DNA of 64,000 nt from Planctomycetota bacterium (GTDB taxonomy: Bacteria > Planctomycetota > UBA1135 > GCA-002686595): positions 1-64,000 of the forward strand of contig DUBE01000038.1 of the NCBI GenBank assembly GCA_012960475.1, in the 5' to 3' direction. The first letter of the stretch is position 1. Every line of letters starts with the position of its first letter. Both the position numbers and the translations under genes were made by a program. Shown here one piece after another: positions 55,468 to 63,812 of the stretch. Under the pieces are notes generated by a model, which was given only the letters and a program-made list of their open reading frames with translations, did no database searches and was not told the DNA's origin.

Positions 55468-57189
55468 TCAGGAGGAGGAGTCGCCCTCGTCGAAGAACGG
55501 GCCCCACACCTCCTTGGGCGGCGCGGGGGTGGCGAGGCTGCCGATCACCAGGCCGCCGATCGACATCAGGGCGGCCGGGAAGGTGGGCTCCTGCAGGAAA
55601 GGGTGGAACGAGGTCGTGTCCAGTCCTCCATAGGTCCAGAGGATCGTCACGCCCGCTCCTAGGACGATCGAGGCAACCGCGCCGGTCAAGGTTGCGCGCT
55701 TCCACAGGAATGCAGCAAGCAACGCAGGTGCGATCGAGGCGCCGTAGATGTTGTAGGCGGTGAAGGCCGCGTCGAGGACCGTCTCGAACTGGCTGACAAG
55801 CAAGATTGCGACCCCGCCCAGCACGAGCACGAATACACGACTGATGAACAACACACTGCGATCGTCGATCCCGGGTCGGATTCGTTGGTAGACATCGCGC
55901 GTCAAGTTGGTCGCCGGGATCAGGAGGAACGAGTCCGCAGTCGAGACGATGATCGCCATCATCGTGGCCACCAGCAGCATGCCCAGAAGTAGTGGCAAGC
56001 TGAGCGCGATGGCGGGGATGACGCCCTCGGTGCCGCTCTTGCGGGCCTTCTGGATCGCCAGGGCGGCTTCCTGGACTTCCGCACCCTCACCAGACGCGGA
56101 GAAATCGCTGCGGTGCGGGCCGTCCAACAGCGCGATAGCCGCGACGATCTGCTCATCGAAGGACGAGTCCAGCACCTCACCCGCTTCACGACGATCGTTC
56201 CGAAGCTCTTCTATCTTGCCGTCCTCCGCCTCCTGTACGATCGGTGCGATCACGCCCTTCTCGGCCGCCACGCTGCCCGCCAGTCCCAGGAAGCCGACCG
56301 CCGACTCGAGAACGAAGACGCCGATCACCCAGAAGAAAACCGCCTTGCGCGCTGAGCCCCCATCCCGCGCGCTGAAGATGCGCTGGTACACGTTGGCGTC
56401 ACCAAGGAGCAGGAGCATCGTGGGCACGAAGAAGCTCATCGCAAGCACGGGGCCAGAGATCCCGGATGTACGCTCCGCCGCCCAGTTGCCCCACATGCTC
56501 CACTTGCCCGCCGCCTCCGCCGCAAGGTAGACCTCCTCCGCTCCCCCGACTGCGTTGACGATCCAGAACAGAGCCCCGAGCGTACCGAAGGTCATCAGGA
56601 CGCCATTGACGACGTCGGTGTAGACCACCGAGAACATGCCCGCCAGGACCGTGTAAGTGATGGCAAAGACGGCCGTTACGATAATCCCCAGCTCTGGTGA
56701 GACCGCCCCCTCAGTCACGATCGAGAGGACCTTGCCGCCGCCCTTGAATTGGTAGGAGACAATCGTCAGGTAGGCGATGACCGTTGTGATGGTCGCCAGA
56801 ATCGCCGCCGGGGACCCATAACGCGCCTGGAAGATGTCCGGGATGGTGACCTTGCCGAAGTTGCGAATGCGCTTGGCGATGAAGAACACCAGGATTATGC
56901 CCAGCCACGCGCCGCCACTCGACCAGAGGCCCGCGAGACCGTTGCGGTATCCGAGACCCGCTCCGCTGAACAGGGACCCGCTACCGATCCAGGTGGCGAG
57001 CAACGTGCCGACCAGGATGTACCAGGGCAGAGTCCGCCCTGCGACCATGAAGTCCTCACTGTCCTTGACCGACTTGGCCTTGTAGACGCCAACTCCGACG
57101 AGGGCCAGGAGATAGAGCAAGCTGGAGAGCAGGTAAGGATTCTCCCAGAGCACGCTCAGGGTGAAGGAATCAGGAGAAGACTCAGGCAT
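55468..57189 (-). CDS. sodium:solute symporter (SSS family)
   Basis: A 573-residue polytopic protein with about 13 hydrophobic segments. Signature regions: VAGRTLPWYILVGTLLATWI near the N-terminus, GSLFSGAGLGYRNGLAGLWS, VSTADSFLLIPATNLTRDVY in the second half (SSS sodium-site region). These carriers use a sodium gradient to take up sugars, amino acids, nucleosides or vitamins; the substrate is not readable. An insertion (residues about 310-390, EDGKIEELRNDRREAGEVLD) between membrane segments is charged and not typical. The gene is GC-richer than neighbours by eye and abuts half a VOC gene, so it may have arrived by transfer. Confidence 0.85.
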   Translation of the reverse strand: MPESSPDSFTLSVLWENPYLLSSLLYLLALVGVGVYKAKSVKDSEDFMVAGRTLPWYILVGTLLATWIGSGSLFSGAGLGYRNGLAGLWSSGGAWLGIILVFFIAKRIRNFGKVTIPDIFQARYGSPAAILATITTVIAYLTIVSYQFKGGGKVLSIVTEGAVSPELGIIVTAVFAITYTVLAGMFSVVYTDVVNGVLMTFGTLGALFWIVNAVGGAEEVYLAAEAAGKWSMWGNWAAERTSGISGPVLAMSFFVPTMLLLLGDANVYQRIFSARDGGSARKAVFFWVIGVFVLESAVGFLGLAGSVAAEKGVIAPIVQEAEDGKIEELRNDRREAGEVLDSSFDEQIVAAIALLDGPHRSDFSASGEGAEVQEAALAIQKARKSGTEGVIPAIALSLPLLLGMLLVATMMAIIVSTADSFLLIPATNLTRDVYQRIRPGIDDRSVLFISRVFVLVLGGVAILLVSQFETVLDAAFTAYNIYGASIAPALLAAFLWKRATLTGAVASIVLGAGVTILWTYGGLDTTSFHPFLQEPTFPAALMSIGGLVIGSLATPAPPKEVWGPFFDEGDSSS

Positions 57190-57236
57190 GGAGGGAGGGT
57201 AGCGACTTGGGGCCTTCGGGGGCTAGGCTGAAGCAT

Positions 57237-57809
57237 ATGGGATCCACACGGAACAGCCCTTCAGCCTGGCGAGAGGCGCAAACGGCCGAGGATCTATGTG
57301 CCTGCGCACTTGGGTTCCTGGCAGGTGAACTCTTGAGCTTTCCCGGTTGGGGTGCTCCGAACCTGGATGAGGAGAGCGATACCCTGGTCCCGACCCTGAA
57401 ACGTTGCTGTCAGGCGGGGTTCTTGACTGTGGCTTCCCAGCCCGCGGGCACTGAATTGCCTGGAGCGGATGGGCGCATGGAACGCCGACGGGCCTTCGTG
57501 ACGGGATTTGCGTCAACTCACGCTCTTGAGCACATGGGACGGGAGTTGCCCGACGGGCTTGTACTCTTCGCCCATGAGTCTTCAATGCTCGACCTGGAGT
57601 GCGGCATGGTGGTGGGCGAACGAGGGGACGATGCGTTCCTGCTGGCAGGCGGGGCGGCCGGGCCGCTGGAACTCGATTTCTTTCGAGAGGAGTCGACCGT
57701 CCAGGCCGCCCAGGATCTGGCCAGTTGGAGCTTCGTCAGCCTGATCGATGAGAACTGGAACCGAGACGATCGGCTCTGGAGCCACCTGGACCGGGTCCTC
57801 GCGCCCTGA
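57237..57809 (+). CDS. DUF6919-like protein
   Basis: The ATG at 57237 starts MGSTRNSPSAWREAQTAEDL. ALGFLAGELLSFPGW, LDEESDTLVPTLKRCCQAGF and LTVASQPAG match my recollection of DUF6919 proteins, best known from actinobacteria. A middle part has RRRAFVTGFAS. Function unknown; no membrane segment. It is divergent from the symporter (47 bases). Confidence 0.55.
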   Translation: MGSTRNSPSAWREAQTAEDLCACALGFLAGELLSFPGWGAPNLDEESDTLVPTLKRCCQAGFLTVASQPAGTELPGADGRMERRRAFVTGFASTHALEHMGRELPDGLVLFAHESSMLDLECGMVVGERGDDAFLLAGGAAGPLELDFFREESTVQAAQDLASWSFVSLIDENWNRDDRLWSHLDRVLAP

Positions 57810-57868
57810 CTTGCTTTGATTAGGGACTCACTCTGCCACGCCTCTGCCGTAGCATCTGCCAGCAACCC

Positions 57869-58915
57869 ATGAGCGAACCCAACTACGACGACGAGCTTTC
57901 CCCCGACCCCGCCTGGGTTGCAATTCTCCTGGCCTGCCTTTGGATCGCCCTGGGTGCGGTCTTCAAACTGAATTCGGCCTCACCCATGGATGTGCCCGAA
58001 GTGGTGCGCGACTTTGCCAGGAACTGGTTGGGGTTGGATGCGGCGGGGACCTACCGCGCCGCGATTACGATTGAGTTGTGGATCGTGGCCACGGCGGTGC
58101 TGAGACCTCGCCTGGGTTGGATTCTGCTGGTCCTACAGTACTTGATCTTTCTGGGGATCCTGGTGCAACTGATGGTTGTGGGTGCGGAGCACTGCGGTTG
58201 CTTCGGAGGTACCGTGGACGTCAAGCCCTGGCAGATGGCGTTGATGGATGGATCCTTGCTGCTGGGGCTCCTGGCCTCGCGGCCTTGGCTCAGATTGCCA
58301 GTGCTGCCGGGACATCCGATCACCCTCTTCACCCTGGCTGGTTTCTTTGGGCTGGCGGCCTGGGCTCCCTACTACTTCTTCACCACAGCAGACGCGCCCT
58401 TGATGCCAGAGGGCGGACCCACGGTTGTGAAAATCCAGGAGGAAGGCTCGACGGGTCTTGAGACCCCTACCAACGAACAAGGGAGCGAAGCGACCACCCC
58501 TCCCACCGAAACCGGTCCCGTCCTGCCTGACTTCGCCGAGTTGCATCCTGAAACCTGGGAGGGCAGCGACATTGGTTCTCTGGACCTGGCCCGCTGGCTC
58601 ACCGAAGGGGCTGACATGATGTACATGGTGCCTCCGGGCGCACGGGTGATTCTCTACCGGCGCAGTTGCGATGTATGCGCGGCGCACTTGGAAGAGCTCG
58701 CTCTGAGCCCCGATCCAGCCCTGCCGATTGCCTTGATTCGCATTCCTGATGCTGACGAGTCGGTGACTACGCTGGTCGAAATCTTGCCCGAGGCGGTTTG
58801 GAGCGGCGAGTTGCACCACCTCAAGAAAGGCTACGCGGTACAAACGCCCCAGTCATTTGAGGTGTCGGATGAGTTGACTGTGCAGAACTTGATTGACCTG
58901 AGCGAGGGACACTAG
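57869..58915 (+). CDS. MauE/DoxX-like membrane protein with thioredoxin-like C-terminal domain
   Basis: Residues 1-180 are a four-helix MauE-type membrane domain with HCGCFG (about residue 108), the redox-active Cys motif of MauE-like proteins. A Pro/Thr/Glu-rich linker (about 190-235) leads to a soluble domain with CxxC in RRSCDVCAAHLEEL (Cys about 267 and 270). MauE-like proteins help periplasmic disulfide formation. The next gene, 2 bases downstream, encodes a secreted protein resembling the C-terminal domain, so the two probably act together in disulfide or electron transfer. Confidence 0.8.
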   Translation: MSEPNYDDELSPDPAWVAILLACLWIALGAVFKLNSASPMDVPEVVRDFARNWLGLDAAGTYRAAITIELWIVATAVLRPRLGWILLVLQYLIFLGILVQLMVVGAEHCGCFGGTVDVKPWQMALMDGSLLLGLLASRPWLRLPVLPGHPITLFTLAGFFGLAAWAPYYFFTTADAPLMPEGGPTVVKIQEEGSTGLETPTNEQGSEATTPPTETGPVLPDFAELHPETWEGSDIGSLDLARWLTEGADMMYMVPPGARVILYRRSCDVCAAHLEELALSPDPALPIALIRIPDADESVTTLVEILPEAVWSGELHHLKKGYAVQTPQSFEVSDELTVQNLIDLSEGH

Positions 58916-58917
58916 AA

Positions 58918-59364
58918 ATGGTCGCAAGAGTCGCGCTGGCTTTGACCTTGCTGCTGGGAGCAACCGCCTGCGACCAGCAACCTGCACCCGACTGGGCCTG
59001 GTTCGAGCCCACGGAATGGGAGGGCCAGCGGCTGGCAGAGACCTCACTGGCCCCCTGGATCGTCGGCGGCATCGATGGTATCCAACTGCCCGCACGAGTC
59101 ATCCTCTACCGCTCAGGCTGCGAACAATGCGGCAAGCACTTCGATGCCCTCGCGAAGAACCACATGCCTGGGGCCCTGACCTTGATCCTGATACCCGAAC
59201 CTGAAGACTCTGGCCCATCCGTGCGCGAGCGCGCTCCGGATCACGATCACCTAGAACTGATGCGTTTGCCCCGGGGCTATGGAGTGCCGACGCCCACGGT
59301 GCTTCTGATCAACGAAGGTCAACGCATCACCCACGTGCGCACCGGGGATACTCGAACCCAGTAA
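58918..59364 (+). CDS. CxxC lipoprotein, paralogue of the preceding C-terminal domain
   Basis: A lipoprotein signal ends LLLGATAC. The domain reads ARVILYRSGCEQCGKHFDAL against ARVILYRRSCDVCAAHLEEL in the preceding protein, so Cys 67 and 70 form a CxxC pair. The C-terminus RGYGVPTPTVLLINEG resembles the cis-Pro region of thioredoxin folds. It is a likely periplasmic redox partner of the MauE-like protein. The operon ends at a hairpin. Confidence 0.75.
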   Translation: MVARVALALTLLLGATACDQQPAPDWAWFEPTEWEGQRLAETSLAPWIVGGIDGIQLPARVILYRSGCEQCGKHFDALAKNHMPGALTLILIPEPEDSGPSVRERAPDHDHLELMRLPRGYGVPTPTVLLINEGQRITHVRTGDTRTQ

Positions 59365-59376
59365 CACGGGTTCGAG
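59351..59376. terminator. hairpin between convergent genes
   Basis: The perfect 9-bp stem CTCGAACCC (59351-59359)/GGGTTCGAG (59368-59376) overlaps the stop codon of the CxxC lipoprotein gene and lies before the convergent methyltransferase gene. It has no strong U-tract on either strand. Confidence 0.45.
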
Positions 59377-59388
59377 AGCGGTGCAAAA

Positions 59389-60363
59389 TCACTTCAGGGC
59401 AACCAGGTAGCCAATCCAAGCGATACAGTTCTCGCCCTTCTCGTCGAAGTCAAACTCACCGTTTCCTTCTTCTTCATCGTCTTCATCAGTGCCTTCAAAA
59501 TAGGGGCGCACAGTCTCGAAGCCAGCGTCGTAGAGCACGTCCTTCAATTCCGGCAACCCCCACAGGCGCCAGTCGTAGGTGAAGGCATTTGTCATTTCTG
59601 AGCCATCGGAGAAACGGAAGTGGATGGCGCACTTGTATTCGCCGGTGCCGGGCCAGTACTCGACCTGATCCCAGACGTAGGTGAAGGCGTCGTCGTCGAT
59701 CTCGCGCTCCTCTTCCTGCTCCATCAGGGCATCGGGGCCCCCGTAGATGTCCATCAGGAAGATGCCGTCTGCAGCCAGATCCCGGTGGATGGAGCGGAAA
59801 TAGTTGAGCAATTCCTCGCGCTCCTTGAAACAGAAGTATGAGAAGTTCTGGGCCACCGTCATGTCTGGCCTCTTGTCGGCTGGATCGCGCACATCCGCCA
59901 GGTGGAAGGTCATGCGGGCATCCCCGTCTGAGACCGAGCCGAAGTTGTGCAGCTTGCCCCACTCCACCGGAACAGAATCCAGGTCAAAGCCCTCGGCGGT
60001 GTTCCGCGTGTCGCGACTCAAGAACTCCGCCGTCATGGCGGCTGTACCGCAAAAATCTTCACGGAAGTGACGCAAGGGGCGCTCGCGCAACTCTTTGAAG
60101 ACACGGGTAGCAAAATCCACATCAGTCTCCGGCGAATTCACCGAGCGTTGGTACAAGTCCAGCCGGTCCGCAGTCTTGGCCGTCAGGCGACGCTTCTTGC
60201 CACCCTTCAGCTTGTTCCTGCGCTTGTTCTTGTTCTTGTTCTTCCCCTTGTTCTTGCCCTTTTGTTTGGGCTCGCTACTGGAATCCATGCTGCCGGTTCC
60301 TGTGGGAATGGTGATGGTCGCCTCATCTGGTGTGAGGGCGGCACCGTTCGATTGCTGTGTCAT
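59389..60363 (-). CDS. class I SAM-dependent methyltransferase with basic low-complexity N-terminus
   Basis: The ATG at 60363 gives MTQQSNGAALTPDEAT; the frame extends to 60393. Residues about 30-60 are a Lys/Asn/Gly-rich stretch (KGKNKGKNKNKNKRRNKLKG), followed by the Rossmann-like core (EDFCGTAAMTAEFL as motif I, then MTVAQNFSYFCF and GIFLMDIYGGPDAL). The C-terminal half is acidic (EEEEREIDDDAF, DEDDEEEGNGEF). Resembles small-molecule methyltransferases. The basic arm could bind RNA, DNA or the ribosome. Substrate unknown. Confidence 0.8.
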   Translation of the reverse strand: MTQQSNGAALTPDEATITIPTGTGSMDSSSEPKQKGKNKGKNKNKNKRRNKLKGGKKRRLTAKTADRLDLYQRSVNSPETDVDFATRVFKELRERPLRHFREDFCGTAAMTAEFLSRDTRNTAEGFDLDSVPVEWGKLHNFGSVSDGDARMTFHLADVRDPADKRPDMTVAQNFSYFCFKEREELLNYFRSIHRDLAADGIFLMDIYGGPDALMEQEEEREIDDDAFTYVWDQVEYWPGTGEYKCAIHFRFSDGSEMTNAFTYDWRLWGLPELKDVLYDAGFETVRPYFEGTDEDDEEEGNGEFDFDEKGENCIAWIGYLVALK

Positions 60364-60490
60364 GCTCGCTATTTGGGACGGAAGAAAAAACAAAGGCCTG
60401 AAGAGGAGCTGGATACTAACGGCCCGGGTCCCTGATGAAAAGCAAAAGAAGGTGGGCTCCAGAGTGAGAACCCGGACAACTTCCTCCCAA

Positions 60491-61951
60491 TCAGCGTCTC
60501 AGATTCGGCTCCCCTTCCTCCCATGCGGGAGTCAATTCCCCATCCACCACCGCCCGCACTGCCGCCAAGCAGGCCTTGCCGGCCTCAAGCATGTGATCGA
60601 AGTCGATGGCCTGCACCTCATCGCTCACCCGGTGATAGTCCTTGTGCATGTTGTAGCTTGAGAGTGTCTGTCCCACGATGCCCGCCTGTACGAAAACAAT
60701 GTTGTCCGAGCGCGTGAAGAATCGCTGGCTCGGACGAGGGTCCGCAACAATCCCCACACCAGTTGCGGCAATCAGAGGCCCCAGATTCGTGCGATCCCAG
60801 CCGGTGAACCACAGCTTGCCGGGGCCTCCCACCATCTCGTCCGGCCGGCCCAGCATCTCGAAATTGAGGTTGCAGACGACCTTGCTCAGGTCCACGGGGC
60901 AGTTGTTCACAAACCAATGAGTTCCAAGCATGCCCACCTCCTCGGCTGCAGCCAGGAGGATCACCACAGTGCGCACGGGGGCTTCGCCGCGGGCAAGTGC
61001 CTCGGCCAGTTCAAGCACTGTAGCCACGCCTGAAGCATCATCATCGGCCCCGTTCAGGATGCGGTCTTCTGCCCCATCTCCCGCAGCCGGCCCTGAGCGT
61101 ACACCCATGTGATCAAAGTGCGCTGAGAGCACAATGATCTCGTTGGCAGCTTCGGGATTCGTCTCAGTCCCACGCCCGGGAATAACACCAACCACATTGC
61201 GCTCTGCCACTGCCATGTCTCCCCCATGAGGATCGAAGACCACACGCTTCCATTCCTTCGCGCGTGCTCCAACTTCACCGCGCAGGGTAAGGTCCGGCGC
61301 AAGAGTCTCCTCAGCGTCCTTTACCAGGCTCAGACGCCGTCCCCGGGGCAATCCCAACTCGCGCCCCGGCCTGGAACTCGCCTCGCGCAGGACCAAACCC
61401 AGGCCAGCACCCGACTCATGCCCCCCTGCGATCAACATGCGCTTCTGCTCCCCCGCGCTGGTGTGAAACAAGAGGCAAGTCTCAAGACCCATGTCCTTGG
61501 GTAATTCATCCCCCTTCTGCACATGCAAAATGTCAAAGGGACCTCGCACCCCCGGTGCGCCGGACATACGCATCAAGAACTCGATGCCATATTGAGCCTG
61601 TACTTCTCGACCCTCTGCATCTGTAAGGATCAGCTCTGGTGAAGCATCGAATTCCTGCCGCACCAAAGGCACGGGTTGGAACATGCCCCCCAATGACTCC
61701 AAGGACTGCACGCCCACCTGTTCGAGCGCCGCCCCCAAGTACTCTGATACGCGCACCGACTCCGGGCTGCCCGCCATTCGCCCTCGCATCTCATCAGAAG
61801 CCAGGTAGGACAGGTGATGACGCAGGGCCTGCTTGGTTATTTCTGCGTTCGCTGACGGGAATTCCAACTCCTGCGCGGAATCCTGTGCAGGCACTTGAAC
61901 GGCCGCAGCAAACAAACCAACACATCCAAGGCTGAGAGCAAAGATCTTCAT
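60491..61951 (-). CDS. M28 family metallopeptidase, secreted
   Basis: The ATG at 61951 gives MKIFALSLGCVGLFAAAVQV, a signal peptide ending near PAQ. Zinc-ligand regions of M28: His in LSAHFDHMG, Asp in GADDDASGVATVLELA, Glu pair in AAAEEVGMLG, and His in DYHRVSD near the C-terminus. A PA-like inserted domain lies at residues about 130-260. M28 enzymes are di-zinc aminopeptidases or carboxypeptidases. It is likely a periplasmic or extracellular peptidase, like the M1 and S9 enzymes in this window. Confidence 0.88.
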   Translation of the reverse strand: MKIFALSLGCVGLFAAAVQVPAQDSAQELEFPSANAEITKQALRHHLSYLASDEMRGRMAGSPESVRVSEYLGAALEQVGVQSLESLGGMFQPVPLVRQEFDASPELILTDAEGREVQAQYGIEFLMRMSGAPGVRGPFDILHVQKGDELPKDMGLETCLLFHTSAGEQKRMLIAGGHESGAGLGLVLREASSRPGRELGLPRGRRLSLVKDAEETLAPDLTLRGEVGARAKEWKRVVFDPHGGDMAVAERNVVGVIPGRGTETNPEAANEIIVLSAHFDHMGVRSGPAAGDGAEDRILNGADDDASGVATVLELAEALARGEAPVRTVVILLAAAEEVGMLGTHWFVNNCPVDLSKVVCNLNFEMLGRPDEMVGGPGKLWFTGWDRTNLGPLIAATGVGIVADPRPSQRFFTRSDNIVFVQAGIVGQTLSSYNMHKDYHRVSDEVQAIDFDHMLEAGKACLAAVRAVVDGELTPAWEEGEPNLRR

Positions 61952-62044
61952 GGCGAACAGCCTAACCCCATTCCTGGAGCCTGTGCCTGCCAGGCAGTGA
62001 GGTTTCACCTTCCCCCAACATCATGCCGCATGGCCAGCGCCCCC

Positions 62045-62085
62045 AAAAAACCACAGCGGGGTCCCCATCCCTTGGGAACCCCGCT
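62045..62085 (-). terminator. Rho-independent terminator of the HisC-like gene
   Basis: On the minus strand AGCGGGGT/ACCCCGCT form the outer stem (62085-62055) with an inner GGG/CCC and a small loop, followed by GTGG and a run of six T (62050-62045). It ends the transcript of the gene at 62128-62409. Confidence 0.75.
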
Positions 62086-62127
62086 GCAATGGTGCTCGTG
62101 GACTGAGTCAACCCCAGTCGGCGCTCC

Positions 62128-62409
62128 TCAGCTCAACCCACGCTGGATCTGGGTGACTTCCCGCAGAGTCTGGAACAAGCGCTCATTCTCCCGAGGCTCC
62201 CCGACCCGAATGCGCACAGCCCCGTCGACTCCGCGCGGAACCTTCATGGTTCCCGGCTCGATTCGTCGGTTGATCTTTCGAGCCAGATCGGACGGGTTGT
62301 CCACTCGGATCAAAATCCAATCCCCCACCGATGGCATGGGACTGATCCCGGGAATAGTTGTGAGACGTGAGAATAGACGGTCCTTCTCGGGTGAAGTTTC
62401 AAATGACAT
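62128..62409 (-). CDS. orphan histidinol-phosphate aminotransferase C-terminal-like domain
   Basis: A 93-residue frame from ATG 62409. PSVGDWILIRVDNPSDLARK and DGAVRIRVGEPRENERLFQT match the C-terminal small domain of HisC-type aminotransferases (vRitvGtpeEN). The PLP lysine and large domain are absent. It has its own terminator and a normal start, so it seems a genuine small gene, not debris. A regulatory or ligand-binding role is an inference. Divergent from homoserine kinase. Confidence 0.6.
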   Translation of the reverse strand: MSFETSPEKDRLFSRLTTIPGISPMPSVGDWILIRVDNPSDLARKINRRIEPGTMKVPRGVDGAVRIRVGEPRENERLFQTLREVTQIQRGLS

Positions 62410-62650
62410 CGATCCCTCCTCGATTCGATGAGTCCTCGGGCGACTGTGCGGAGTCGGTCCGAAGGGTTTGACAGCGGTCGGGCGGGAAGAATCTCTCCCC
62501 CTGATCCCAAGAGCACACGGCGGTCGTGAGCGTTTGAAACCAAAAACCATCCGGACTGCTTGGCATAGGCTGAAGGTAGAAAGCAAAAGTGCAAAGGACA
62601 AGAACAGAATCCATGGACCTTTTGGGTCGCACATGGGAGACTGGGCCGCC

Positions 62651-63613
62651 ATGCAGAACCTGCTCGTCACCGTTCCCGCCTCCAGCTCGAACTTGGGGCC
62701 GGGTTTCGACTGCCTTGGGTTGTGCTTGGATCTGATGCTTGAGGTCACTCTGGTCGGCCCGGCTGCGGGCAAATACCACGAGTTCGTGGGCCTCGAAAAA
62801 GAAGCGCATTCCTGGCCCACTGCCCCCAAGACCCCACCCGGTACGGTCCAGCAGAAGGATTCGAGAGCCAATTCCTTTCTGGTAGCCTTTGACCGAGCCC
62901 TTGAGCAGTTCGGCGTGCCCCTCGCCCCCTTTTCCTTCGCAGTCACCAGCGAAATCCCCCTGGGCCGCGGGCTGGGCTCCAGCGGAGCGGCGGTGGCGGC
63001 GGGCCTGGTACTCGCAGCCGAGGTCGCCGGACGCCCCCATGGGACAAGCCTGCGCCGGGATCTGGTGAGCCTGGGGGCCGAGATCGAAGGCCACCCTGAC
63101 AACAGCACCGCCTCCCTCTACGGTGGATGCACCCTGGCCCTGACGACAGAATCGGGCTGGAATGTACTGCAACCGCCGGTTGCCGAGTCCATCGGCATCG
63201 CCCTCGCCTGGGGCTCCACACCCCTCGCCACCAGTGAGGCACGCCTCGCCTTGCCCGAGATAGTGAACTTCCCCGAGGCGGCCGATCAGCCCAGACGACT
63301 GGCATTCTTGCTGGAGGGCCTGCGCTCGGGGGATGGGGACCTGCTGACCCTGGGTGGCGTGGACCACCTGCACGAGGCCTTCCGGCTGCCTCTGATCCCG
63401 GGCGGAGAGGAGGCCCAGGAAGCTGGTCGAAGGGCCGGGGCCTGGAGCGTGACCCTTTCCGGCGCGGGTTCAGGCGTGCTTGCCCTGACCCCTCTGGAAA
63501 GAGCCGGGGAAGTGGCTCTCGCCATGGGCGCGGTCCTCGAAGAACGAGATGGACCTGCCCTGCATCGAGTGGCGCGTGTTTGCCGGCAGGGTGCGGCCTT
63601 GAGCCGACCCTAG
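62651..63613 (+). CDS. thrB: homoserine kinase
   Basis: The ATG at 62651 gives MQNLLVTVPASSSNLGPGFD, a classic GHMP-kinase start (PASSxNLGPGFD). The ATP-binding loop PLGRGLGSSGAAVAAG is near residue 105 and GHPDNSTASLYGG follows. Ending near LSGAGSGVLALT is the second GHMP motif (SGAGP-like). It phosphorylates homoserine in threonine synthesis. An in-frame MGDWAAM start six codons upstream is possible. Length (320) is normal. It is separated by about 240 bases from the divergent orphan HisC-like gene. Confidence 0.92.
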   Translation: MQNLLVTVPASSSNLGPGFDCLGLCLDLMLEVTLVGPAAGKYHEFVGLEKEAHSWPTAPKTPPGTVQQKDSRANSFLVAFDRALEQFGVPLAPFSFAVTSEIPLGRGLGSSGAAVAAGLVLAAEVAGRPHGTSLRRDLVSLGAEIEGHPDNSTASLYGGCTLALTTESGWNVLQPPVAESIGIALAWGSTPLATSEARLALPEIVNFPEAADQPRRLAFLLEGLRSGDGDLLTLGGVDHLHEAFRLPLIPGGEEAQEAGRRAGAWSVTLSGAGSGVLALTPLERAGEVALAMGAVLEERDGPALHRVARVCRQGAALSRP

Positions 63614-63812
63614 GCGCTCCCAGGCCCTGATTGCACCAACTTGAGAGGGGATGACCAGATTGGGTCCAACCTGCACAAGGGACTGAAGAGCGAGAGCCCA
63701 ACTGAGTTTTTGGGTGCATACTGGAACCAGAGGAGGCGCCCCCTGCGTCCGAAGGACCACAACTCGTTGCCATATTCCCGCCCAATCCCCCCAGCCCAGC
63801 CTCACCTGACCC

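Noticed and set aside
55468..55470. A third possible recoded TGA between the symporter and the VOC-like frame
   Set aside because: The preceding protein is complete at the TGA, the following domain is only half a VOC unit, and no hairpin stands at the required distance.
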